This document shows positions 1 through 10,380 of a stretch of 64,000 nt of DNA, piece after piece (the first letter of the stretch is position 1; each line of letters starts with the position of its first letter). This DNA is from Amorphophallus konjac (lineage: Eukaryota; Streptophyta; Magnoliopsida; Alismatales; Araceae): contig CM040117.1 of NCBI GenBank assembly GCA_022559845.1, positions 13,788,856-13,852,855 on the forward strand, in the 5' to 3' direction. Made by a program: the position numbers and the translations under genes. The notes under the pieces were generated by a model. It ran no database searches. It was not told the origin of the DNA and worked only from the letters and a program-made list of their open reading frames with translations.

Positions 1-1307
1 AACCGGACTCGTTCCCATCGGGATTCGTTTCCGTTATTTCATTGAAATTCACGTAAACTCGGCATACATTTGTACGGGGTTGTTTCCATCTACGTCGTAC
101 CTTCAATACAGACCTTTGTCCAAACATAAAGTTGTCCATGAATGACCGACAAAATCTGTATGGGGCGAGATGGCTCTCGTCATCCCTAGACCCTTTGCAT
201 GGGAATATCAATAAGGCCTCCGTGGGCCACGCTTAGACCTCGGGTCCGTCCCGATCATGGTCATCGTCCGACCCATATCCTCGGCCTACAGCCCGCTCCC
301 TTTGAACACATTTTCGATTTTGTAATCTAGTCCCGGGACTCTTCCCCGTTGCCCTCCGGCACCGGAAACATTAGTGATGCCCACGCATGCCCCGTTTGGA
401 CCGCGAGAGGTGCCCCCGGTATGGTCATGACTCGATCTCGCACTAGGCCAATAAACTCAATAGTTTCCTGCTACGCTAACTGAGATTTAACCGAATGTTT
501 TCAATATCTCGGAATAATATATTTGCCGTATCCCGGTATACATATGTTCTAGGTCCTCTCGCGACGATTATGATATTCTGAAGCCGGACACCCGTTCGAA
601 TATTAAACGGTCTCCCGAACGACCGATACGTTTCGAACGTTCCCTCCCCAAGACATAGAGCTTTCCAGCTGGTCCAGGGGATGTTCCCCCGTTGCCCCTT
701 GGCACCAAAAATATTAATGACGCTCATGCGAGCCTTTCTTCGACCGCGGGGGGGCCCACCGCAGTATGGTCGCAGCTTGATCTTGCACCGGGCCAACAGA
801 CTTACTGGTTTCTAACCGCTCTAACCGAGATTTAGCCGAACATTTTTCATTCTTCTGAACAATAAATTTGCCGTACCTCGGCATACATGCGTTCCGGTGT
901 TTCCGCGACGATCGCGATTTTCTCGAGACGGACATTCGTCCGAACATTAAATGGTCAGCACATGAACGATATGATCCCGAATGGTTTTCTTCTCACCCTC
1001 GCGCGAGGATTTCAATACTTCCTAATAGGCCTTTCCATGCGATTAATTTCATGGCCATGAGGCCCTGATTCTCGGTGATTAATCAAGGGTGTTCCCTCAT
1101 ATGGGGGATGTAAATGACGTCGTGACCTTTATGGCCCGGCGGGTTTTGGTCCCGACACGAACCACACAATTGTCTGACCGAAGTCAGATCGAGCGCACCA
1201 TGGGCTCTTCGGAGCCCGAATAAATTGTCACTTTGTGACTGGCACGCCCACGCACTCAATAAACTCAATAAACGAATAACCAACTATTTAAAAAAAAAGT
1301 GCGTCCA
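1..1307 (+). repeat. 5' LTR (left-truncated by window edge) of the gypsy-like element
   Basis: Bases 1-1307 align nearly colinearly with 40189-41494, so about 150 bp of the LTR lie before the window. The LTR ends in ...GTGCGTCCA at 1307, and the primer-binding site follows within 7 bp. Internally it contains a diverged tandem duplication of about 343 bp (units near 348-690 and 691-1010). A still weaker third unit lies near 20-150, with recurring text such as CGGCATACAT and TCCGAACATTAAA. No convincing ORF is present. Confidence 0.75.
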
Positions 1308-1313
1308 AAAGTC

Positions 1314-1332
1314 TGGCACGCCCGGTGGGACC
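1314..1332 (+). other. Primer-binding site of the gypsy-like element
   Basis: TGGCACGCCCGGTGGGAC starts 7 bp after the LTR end and begins with the TGG expected to pair with a tRNA CCA end. This string is common just inside plant Ty3-gypsy LTRs. I do not assign the tRNA species. Confidence 0.65.
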
Positions 1333-2211
1333 TAAACTACCCTTCATCTCTTCGCCGGGATTTAGGGCCTCATGGCCTCCTAATTAACGATGTTTGCCTG
1401 CTTTGATGAATGGCAGGTGCTGTCTTCGCCAACCCTATGGGGAGAAAATCCAGACTCGATGTAGCTACCTTCGTGGCCTCGAGGACGCTGCTTCGAAGCA
1501 TATGCAACTTCCAGGAATCATGGGGGTTGTTATAAAAAAAGGAGAAGAGAAAGAGAAGAGAAGGGAGGGGAAATCAAACCCCCCCTTTCCTCAAGAAGAA
1601 AGAGAAGAAAAGAAGAAAAGAAGGAAAGAAGGAAAGGAGAAAAGAAGAAAAGTAGAAAAGTAGAAAAGAAAGAAGCAAAAAAGAAGAGAAAGAGTCGGCG
1701 AGAGAGGGTTGTACGACCACGTCAGTCGAGACCCGTGCTGAATAAAGATTACCATTGTGGGGTTGATGCAGTGGAGCGAACCACTCATCCCCTCCCTGAG
1801 GGGGTGAGCTCTCTCCTGCACCTCCACCCTGGTCAATCATACAAAATAAGAGAAGGGAAGCAGGGACGAAAAAAAAATAAAAAAAAAGGAAGAAAAAAAA
1901 GGAAAGAAAGAAGAAAAGAAGAAAAGTTGGCTAGCATCGCCGACCAAAAGAGCAAGAAGAAACCCGACATCCCGCCCGACTCTAGGAGGCTCCGAGTCTG
2001 CGGTGCAATGACCCCACTCGTTCCTCCTTCCTGCTGCCTCCATCCGGCATAAAACGGCCCCCCGAGTCGTTGTTAAAAGACCCAGCGAACCAAAATTGTA
2101 GCTTGGTGAATGGTTGCCCACTGTGGGGAATGCTTTATAGCAATGAGGCCAAGCACGGCCATCACTCCCGAAGAGAGCATGCACATACCCCACCATGGGG
2201 GATAAGAAGAG
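1333..2211. other. 5' internal non-coding region, purine-rich
   Basis: Two low-complexity AAGAAAAG-type tracts (about 1535-1690 and 1845-1930) are separated by unique sequence. The short ORFs here are by-products of the purine bias. No gag similarity was recognised. Confidence 0.6.
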
Positions 2212-2216
2212 GAGAT
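2212..2216. repeat. Target-site duplication GAGAT (left copy)
   Basis: GAGAT directly precedes the TG border at 2217. The same five bases follow the CA border at 10852 (10853-10857). Confidence 0.7.
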
Positions 2217-2234
2217 TGTTAGGGTGCTAGGCCC

Positions 2235-2260
2235 GGATACAGAGGGGGGTGAATGTATCC
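2235..2260 (-). other. LTR-end hairpin with C-rich loop
   Basis: On the minus strand GGATACA pairs with TGTATCC around a TTCACCCCCCTC loop, 18 nt from the LTR terminus. The equivalent hairpins in the other LTRs have different stems. Confidence 0.75.
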
Positions 2261-2448
2261 TTCTATGAATAATGCCCAAATAAAAACTCAGATGCTAGAC
2301 GCAATCACAGAATAAAACTAATTCAATTAAACTTATGAGCAAACACATGAAGCGCGTCTATCCAAGCATCTAGCGTAAGCAATCACACAATGCAAACCAT
2401 TGCTCAAAAGATTTTTAGGTGGTTCGGTCCTCCAGACCTACATCCACC

Positions 2449-2756
2449 CCTCACTCCCAACCGGAGTGAGGCTTCACTAGCAAACGCTAGAACCAAGCAG
2501 ACTCAGTCTGCAAACAGTTGCTGCCATACAGCTTGACCAGGGGAACAGCCTCCCCTCTTCCTCCCAACCGGAGGGACACCCAAGTGACTCCCAGCCACTT
2601 GGAAACTAGAGGTCGCAGACCTCTCTTCCTCCAGACCAGGAGGGACCCCTGGACTTGCAACCCACAAGCCCAGAACCGGAGACAAGTCTCCCTTCCTCCA
2701 AACCGGAGGGAACCCACAAGTAGCACCCAGCTACTTGCAACCAGAGATCAGATCTC
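2449..2756 (-). other. R-U5 hairpin array
   Basis: At least eleven small inverted repeats lie in 308 bp. They include CCTCACTC/GAGTGAGG (2449-2471), CTAGC/GCTAG (2477-2490), GCAGAC/GTCTGC (2497-2511), GCTG/CAGC (2520-2532) and GGGGA/TCCCC (2540-2555). Further right are CCAAGTG/CACTTGG (2579-2601), GAGGTC/GACCTC (2609-2623), GGAGAC/GTCTCC (2678-2691), CAAGTAGC/GCTACTTG (2717-2737) and GAGATC/GATCTC (2744-2756). Loops are 1-9 nt. Confidence 0.8.
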
Positions 2757-3180
2757 CCTTCTCCTGACCCACCAGGAGGAACCCGACCTCAGTCCAGAGG
2801 ATCGGAAGTACAAAGATGGAAAGATAAAAAGGAAAATAAGAAAGGATGAAAAATCACAGCGCCAAAAGCTGGAAATGAAATACAAGTAATGTAGCTCTCA
2901 AGGGAGCAGGTCTGGCTTGGATTTGATCCAAACGCCAGAGGGCAGATCTTCAAGCTTTTCCCATTTCTTCTCTACGAACTCCTTCTCTCTCTCTCTCTTT
3001 CTCTTCTGCTTCTTCACTCTTTTTCTTCTTCTTTCACAGGCTCTCTCTGTCTCTTCTCTTCTCTTCTCTTCTCTTCTCTTCTCTCCTGCTGGATCGAACA
3101 CTCAGCACTTCTGCACTTCTGCTATTCTGCTATTGCTCTCAAGGCTTCGATCAGTCTCCTTCAGACAATCGAGACTTCCC

Positions 3181-3187
3181 TTTATAG
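3181..3187 (-). promoter_or_regulatory. TATA box of the minus-strand Copia LTR
   Basis: Minus strand CTATAAA, between the U3 motif array and the CT-rich leader. The same context recurs at 9589-9595. Confidence 0.6.
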
Positions 3188-3339
3188 CAGCTCGAGCAGA
3201 GGCAGCACTGGGCACGCGTGGCCTCCACATTTCCCGCCCAAGTATTTGGCCACGTGTCAGCATTTCAGCTCCTTGGATCACGTGCCAGACACCTACATGA
3301 TTAAAAAAGTATTCAGTCGTTGAACAAAATAAACACAGG

Positions 3340-5190
3340 CTGTGCATAGTTAAGCAATGTATAGACTTATAGAAATCAATATAGCAAGTGTGTACAGTGT
3401 GAGGGAGGGTATAGACTTAGAAGTCTTCATGCGTGCTCAGTGTATATACTTGCTGAAGAATGCATTATCATAATAGGAGAGTGTGTAGACTTCAGTGTAA
3501 ATCATGAAGGAATCGAGTGTATAGACTTGAAACAATAGTTAACCAAGTGTGTATCATGTGAGAGTGTATACACTTGGAGGTCTTCAGCGTCTTCAGTGTA
3601 TAGACTTAGTTAGTTAAGGGAAATCCATAGCAATGTATAGACTTAGGCGTTCTATTCAAGACAGAACCAATGTACAGACTTCATGCTGTACAGACTTGAT
3701 GTTGATCAAAAGACCTTTGGACATCAGCCCAAGGCGTCAACGCTTCCATCGTGCAGCGTCGCCTCAGCTCCTCAAGCGAGATGCTCACGCCCTTGGCAAC
3801 TGGCCAATGCGTCAACGCATCCAGTGTCAACGTCGACGCAGTGAACAAGACAGATGATGAACAATGCATGAACTAGCCTTACCAATGTGTAGACTTTACA
3901 TTGCTCAGCAACTGTATAGACTTCACGAAGCCTAACCAGTGTACAGACTTGGAACGAGTGTGCTGTGAGCACTGTATAGACTCAAGTTATAACAACCGAA
4001 TGTATAGAGTTGTGGTCGGACAACCCAATGTAAGGACTTGAAGTAAGAGGCCAGTGTTCAGACTTTGAGGAAGAGATGCACTGTTCGCAATGTACAGACT
4101 TGATAGTGTAAGACTTTTAATAAGACGGTGAACAGTGTATTAACTTGATGCCCAACGGTGATGTATAGACTTCGACAATCTTGAGCCAGTGTATAGACTT
4201 TGCCAGAGTGAGACGATGCATGAGACGCTCGGCTATACAAACTTGCAAAGTTCTGAATGAGACGATCGGCTGTAGGACCGATGTACAGACTCTGAATGTG
4301 AAGGCATGCTGTATAGACTTGAATCGCTTGAAGCGATGTACAGACTTGGTGAGGCTCAAGCAGTGTACAGACTTGTGAAGGCTTCAGCGTTGTACAGACA
4401 TGGAAGTACCACTGTGGATGCATGGACTTGATAATTCACTGTGGATGTATGGACTTGAGTGAATGAAGCCGATGTACAGACTTGCCGATTCGAAGCCACT
4501 GTACAGACTTTGAAAAATAGTTCAATGTATAGACTTGAAGCCCCTGAGCTAATGTTTAGACTTCACGCTGTACAGACTTTGAGCTTTGATCGTTTGAGCA
4601 GCATTCAATGTACAGGCTTAGCAATGTATTGACTTGGCCAGGAAAGCGTAGGGAAAGGTATGAGTGTATAGACTTGGCCAAGCGTAGGAAAAGATGTGGA
4701 GTGTACAGACTTAGAGTATGAAGACCAGTGTATAGACTTCAATTAGAAGATGCTCGATGCCAATGTATAGACTCAATGATATGAATCCAATGTACAGACT
4801 TTGAAAGACTTGAACACTGCGATGTTCAGACTTTGGAAAGTCTGAGCCAATGTACAGACTCTGCCTCAACAATGAATAGGCAAAACGGATGTACAGAGTT
4901 GGCCAAACACTTGAAGATCGACTGTACAGGCTTTGATAAAGTAGCGATGTACATACTTGGAGATGAGATGCCAATGTACAGACTTAAAGATATAAACAAT
5001 AAGGCGTGCTGTACAGACTTTGAATCAACCCAATGAATAGACTTGAATGGGCATGGAGTGTATAGACTTGAGAGATTGAGCTGAAGAGTCGACGCATCAG
5101 CACAATGAGTTGACGCACTGCAGTGTAGACTGTGCAGATAGAGTGTAGACAGAATTGAGTAGAGCATGTTATCTGACAGCCAAATGAACT
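3340..5190 (-). repeat. U3 array of AAGTCTRTACA motifs
   Basis: More than 40 copies of AAGTCTATACA or AAGTCTGTACA (seen on the plus strand as TGTATAGACTT or TGTACAGACTT) are spaced irregularly, mostly 15-40 bp apart, with unrelated spacers. GTCGACGC/GTCAACGC-type words cluster at 3735-3840 and 5085-5120. The array sits upstream of the TATA box, as an enhancer array would. Confidence 0.8.
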
Positions 5191-5349
5191 CCATTCACTT
5201 ACATGATAAAACAGCATTATGATCAGAGAATGACTGAATAATAGCATGATGACACACACAGCAAGATGACTCACAGTGAATAACTCACTTCAAAGGCCAA
5301 TCATCAAAACCACCATTTAAACCATCATCAAAATCACATGGGCACAACA

Positions 5350-5365
5350 ATCTCCCCCTTTTTGA
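5350..5365 (-). other. Polypurine tract of the minus-strand Copia element
   Basis: Minus strand AAAAAGGGGGAGAT abuts the LTR start TGTTGTG. The same arrangement occurs at 36955-36967. Confidence 0.85.
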
Positions 5366-7500
5366 TGATGGCAACACTACACAGTGAGTCAATCTGATGA
5401 CTCAAACTATTCTCCCCCTTTGACGTCATCAAAAAGAAAATAGTTTGAGAAATTAAAGTAACCAGCATGCTATAATTGAAAAAATAATCTCCCCCTTTGG
5501 CAAAAATCTCCCCCTTTGATATAGTCAAGATGAATCATGGGAAGGTAAGAAAGCATATGCAGATGGAGATTTCAAAATGTAAGATCACAATTCTCCCCCT
5601 TTAAGAGTTTCTATGCAGCATGATGCATATGACATGGAAACTCCCCCTGAATAGATGCCAATTGATATGCATGTTGCATGACTTCCAATTGATATAGTTG
5701 AGAAGAAGACCACCGAGGCTTTCAACGATAAGGTCAGTTCAATGAATCAAGGACAGTGAGCAGAAAAGATTCAAATAATCAGATTTTTCAAAGAGGCTTC
5801 AACTACAAGAATTTCAGTCAGATTTTCAAGGGAATGTCATTCTCATAAATCCAAATCAGAATATTTCAAAGTCTTCCATTATAAGGGCTTATGAATGATT
5901 TTTATTGATCAACATGGTTTAAACATGATGTATGCAGAGTTTATCAATAAAATTCTGTATTGATATCTAAAACCATGGTTTAATAAAAATGAACCAAGCC
6001 CTCATATTTATCTTGATAAAACTCCATTTCTCTTACACAATCAAATTTATTGACTTCTTTCAAAATTACATGCATCAGTATTGAAATCAAGCAATTATGA
6101 AGTCATATGATTTTGTCTAGGGTTGTAGCAATTTGATTTTAGCATCAATATTCAGATATTTCAATTCGTTCAACAATTTTTTTTTTCATGCTACAAATTT
6201 TACGAGCACTCTAGTTCAGTGCACACCTTGTAACTAGAGGATATACCTTGATCAGATGCCAATATCCCTAAGCACTTAGTGTGACTAACTGTCATGCTTT
6301 ATATGAACAGAGATAGCATTTACACATCATGACACACTTCAAATCATTTCTTGATGAGTGAGTTGTATTTCTCAGTGTGCATGCCATTGCTCTGCCTGAA
6401 TTTTCAATGAATTTTATTCTGCAGAGTTGACTAAGACACCTCATGACACAGTCCTTTGGACATGGTTTCTCAGTGACCAAAGTCATTGCTCTGACAACAA
6501 TTACCCTTTAGACAATTCAGACAAATTCCTTTGCTTCAAGTCAATAATAATTTCATGTACTTAACCAATTAAAGCCATGAATTCAATAATGCAGATTTCA
6601 GAAGATTTTACAAGACACAGCATGAAACAGATGGTTAAGGTTTATTAAACATGCTTTAGATATTTTTAAGAGATTTTAAAGCCAAACTCATTGAATACAT
6701 TAAACTTAAACCACATGAGTTATTTCAGTCATTCATAAAAACGTATAATAGAAGATTTCTAGTTCAAGAATTTTTCAGATTTATGATTGAGATAGTCCCA
6801 TTGAAATCTTCATGAAAGACTGATGGAATTCTGAAGCCAAATGATACCAATTGATAGGAGAGATTTCGAAGCTTAGAGGGGATATGATCAAGGTTTGTCA
6901 ACAAAAATGATAAGAAGGGATATGCAATGAATTCTGACAAATGTATGCATTTGACAACCTATATGCAATGCATTGACTCCCCCTGACAACACGCATTCAG
7001 ATAATCTTTTTGGCATTTTCAGTTTAAGGAAATGTAATGCACTATATGTATGCAAAAACTCAACACTGAATGCTATGCAAGAACATGCAATTAACTCCCC
7101 CTGAAAACATACAATGTTTGCCATGAGACACTGAACATATGATTTTGATTCATGCACATTCAGACTGTCCTTCAGAATGTTCAGTGAGCTATTGCAACAC
7201 ACAAATTTCAAACAATATTCACATTTAGTTTAGATTTTCAGAAATTTTAGAGTGCATGATCAGAAAATAATGCAACTGGCAGATGATGAATGAATATGCA
7301 AGAACATATTTAATATGCATGCACTAGATGAAACTAAGAACAGGATATGCAAGAATACATCAAACCAGATATGCAATGAGTTTCAAAATAGGAAATGCAG
7401 AGAGATTACCTGAAAAGTGTGAGAATGGGATTTTTCATTCTTGAGTGCCTTGGATCATTACCTCTTTATTCCATCCAAGGCACACCTGCTAGGCACCTTC
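5366..7500 (-). other. 3' non-coding region of the minus-strand Copia element
   Basis: This AT-rich stretch, where pol would normally lie, has no recognisable pol domain. It holds repeated PPT-like tracts (GGGGGAG on the minus strand) near 5415, 5492, 5511, 5595, 5642, 6978 and 7096. Otherwise I see nothing that can be named. Confidence 0.6.
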
Positions 7501-9450
7501 CTATTTTCCACTAGCAGGAACCCAAGTGGTCTTGGGTCTTGCATAGTAATTAGCCCCTTTTGGGACTGCCTGCATCTTTTTCTGTGCCAAATAGTCATCA
7601 GAGTTCATGATAAAATAGTTATGCATTGAATGCCCAGACAGCCCACAATAGTGGCATGAACTAGCAGGTTTCATGTTCCTCTTATATATACTAGCATGAA
7701 CTTGAGCATTATAAGAGTGAGCATGAGGGTTTCTGTTATTATTATGAAACTTTTTCTTTTCATGACCAGCTACCCTGCAAGCAGCAACTTGGTGGCCTGG
7801 TCTTCTGCAATTTGAGCAAACATGAATTCTTTTAAAAATAAGTTTGTTCCTATCAAATTCTTTGAAATTTCTATTCCTACCCTGGACATGCCAGCAGTCC
7901 TTGACTGCATGGCCATGCTTCCCACAATGGGAGCAGAAAGGGAACTTTCTTCTAAAAGAGCTTGCCCAACATTCAGTGGCCTTGTGCCCAAGCTTGTTAC
8001 AATTAAAACATTTGACATGCTGGTTCAGAGAAGCAGTTTTGTTTATATTAAAAGCATGTTGGTTAGCATAAGATTTAGCATGATGTGAGAGTGATTTTTT
8101 TTCCATTAGCAAACCAACATTGAGCAAAGGTGTGGCCTAATCTACCACAATGAGAGCATTCACTTTTCTTTGAATGAACAACAGGTTTTCTATCATGATA
8201 TTTCCTAGCATTCATCATTTCAGCATTCAAATCATCCAGTTCGTTTAATTCACACTCATGCATTAAATGTCCAAATCTATGACAGTAGTGGCATGACATT
8301 TTCTTTTTAGATGCATGTGAGTCTGTGTGAGGACTGTGATCAACATGCACTGATGAACCCTTTTCATTTATTTTCTGATTTACAGTCCTTTTCTCATTTT
8401 TATCATGTTTTCCTGTTTTCTTAGCCTTGTACTGAATTGGAGATGAAGTAGAAGGCTTTTCCTGTTCAGAAGATTTGACAAAGACAGTTTTCAGGTTGGC
8501 TCCATCAACCTTCCTCATGACTGGACTGTAACCCAGTCCTTCCTTTTTAAAATTAATCTTTGTTCCCAGCTTTTTCTGAGCAATGGGCTGTTTATCTTTA
8601 GAGGTGGTGGCTACATCTGAATCACTTACAAAAGATGTCATAACTTTGTTCTGAAGTTCCTTCTTGTTTATCTTATTGTAGCCCAGCCCTTCCTTCCTAG
8701 GGTTGATTTTTATACCTAGTAGCTTGTCTAGGTTTTTCTGCCCATCAACAAATTTAGACAAGGAAACTTTCAAATCCTGAATTTCATTTTCTAAAGAGGA
8801 AATATGTAGCTCATAACTGACAATCTCTTGCTCACAGCAATTCATAGCTTCATTCAAAACTTTGTTAGCAGTTTTATATTTTTCAACTTCCTGTTCCAGA
8901 TTGCTCAGTTTATCAGAATCTTCAACACACACAGTTTTTTCTCTTTCTAAGGCTAGCAGTCTCTCAGACATAGTGGAGTTGAGCATTTTTAATTTCTCAT
9001 TTTCTTCCTTGAGCTTGTCATTCTGAATTAACTCATTTATCAAAGTCTGATCATCTGAGTTAGTTTCAAGTTTTCTTCCAGCCTTGAATTCCTTCAAATC
9101 TTTTTCCTTCTTTTCAATGTTTTTCTGTAATTCCACATTCACAGATTTGATGGCTTCAAGTTTTTCAGCAAATAAGTTCTTCTCCTGCTTAAGTTTCTCA
9201 GATTTTTTATCATTTTTATTAGCAGATGTTCTCAGAGAATCATTTTCAGATTTCAGCTTGTTTAAATCTGAGTTCACACTTTCAAAGTTTTTCCAGCAAT
9301 TTTTCATACTGGTCATGATAGTTAACAAGAGTCTGATTATCATTATCTGAGTTGAATTTTTCTTTGAGTTCAGATATCACATTTATATGATCTTGATTTT
9401 CAGTTTTCAATAATGAAACTTGTTTATTCAATATTTGAAAATCAGACATA
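7501..9450 (-). pseudogene. Copia gag with coiled coil and six zinc knuckles, frameshifted and N-truncated
   Basis: Gag-type nucleocapsid protein of the pol-less element. The N-terminal part, including any UBN2/capsid core, is missing because the reading starts at an LTR junction at 9450. A long Lys/Glu/Asn-rich coiled coil (about 9440-8720) comes first. Two copies of a KEGLGY-containing motif follow (near 8690 and 8540). Then come six CX2CX4HX4C knuckles: 8252-8293, 8117-8158, 7969-8010, 7894-7935, 7777-7818 and 7615-7656; the last has its fourth ligand changed to Tyr. The end is ...WVPASGK and a stop. Frame breaks occur near 9290 and in a run of eight T at 8095-8102 (A8 on the coding strand). 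SIRE gag usually has one knuckle, as in the copy at 23775. Six in tandem is unusual and suggests selection on RNA binding. Confidence 0.8.
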
Positions 9451-9740
9451 CTGCTGGATCGAACACTTCTCTTCTCTTCTCTTCTCTTCTCTTCTGCTGG
9501 ATCGAACACTCAGCACTTCTGCACTTCTGCTATTCTGCTATTGCTCTCAAGGCTTCGATCAGTCTCCTTCAGACAACCGAGACTTCCCTTTATAGCAGCT
9601 CGAGCAGAGGCAGCACTGGGCGCGCGTGGCCTCCACATTTCCCGCCCAAGTATTTGGCCACATGTCAACATTTTAGCTCCTTGGATCACGTGCCAGACAC
9701 CTGCATGATTAAAGAAGTGTTCAGTCGATGAACAAAATAA
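9451..9740 (-). repeat. 5' LTR fragment of the minus-strand Copia element
   Basis: Matches 3085-3335 in the same orientation, including the TATA context at 9589-9595. It joins gag directly, so the PBS, U5, most of R and the start of gag are deleted. The word CTGCTGGATCGAACAC occurs twice (9451 and 9494) around a CTTCT microsatellite at the junction. Confidence 0.8.
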
Positions 9741-10380
9741 AGAAATATTGAAAGACAATCGAACGGAGAAACAATGTAGCTTCTTAAAGAAGCATAGACA
9801 AAATGTAGCAGAAAACCATCCTCTCCTTCATCACTCTCTCTCTTCCAGGTACGCTCAACGAATGGATCAGGATGGCTTCTCCTCTTCTTCCTCTCGCTCT
9901 GGCCTCACCCCTTTTTTCTTGTGGCTTCAGCATCTTTTCAGGAACAGAACCCTTCCTTTATATCCAGACTCACGAGAGACTGAGGGTGTGGGAGACACGC
10001 GCGAAGAAGATGCTTCCAGAAGAGCCGAGCCACATGTTAGACGATTATTCCCTCAAATCACGTGCTCACATGATTGGAATAAAGTTCCAATTTGTCTTTA
10101 AGTCCCTGTAAGGTTTCAGAGAACATTCAGTCACTCTCAGAAATATTCAAGTCATGCGTTTGTTCACACAAGTTGCACGGAACTGTTCAAAGAACTGAAG
10201 AACGCATCAACGCACTAAAGCCAAGGCGTTAACGCAATGGATATAATGGGCAACAGGTCCCTTGACAAAACACACCAATGCGTCAACGCATTAGTGACAG
10301 CGTCGACGCGTCTACTTGGTTGTTGATCATAAGACTTTGGGTCATAAGCTTAAGGCGTCGACGCTTCCATCGTGCAGCGT
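9741..10380 (-). repeat. Second, diverged SIRE-like LTR piece (U3 and TATA region)
   Basis: Different sequence with the same architecture on the minus strand: TATATAAAGG-like box near 9965-9955 and GTCGACGC/GTCAACGC words in U3 (10200-10380). The segment TTCCATCGTGCAGCGTC near 10364 also occurs at 3746 in the complete LTR. Confidence 0.6.

Larger units (their letters stand above)
2217..5349 (-). repeat. Complete 3' LTR (3.13 kb) of the minus-strand Copia element
   Basis: On the minus strand it starts TGTTGTGCCC at 5349, directly after the polypurine tract, and ends ...CACCCTAACA at 2217. U3 carries the AAGTCTRTACA motif array (about 5190-3340). A TATA box lies at 3187-3181 and a CT-rich stretch at 3100-2960. 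The hairpin-rich R-U5 block (2756-2449) and the C-rich-loop hairpin (2260-2235) follow. Parts of this LTR recur at 9451-9740. Confidence 0.85.

Noticed and set aside
2898..3101. Arg/Glu/Lys-rich ORF on the minus strand in the LTR leader
   Set aside because: Produced by the CTTCT/AGAAG microsatellite of the leader.
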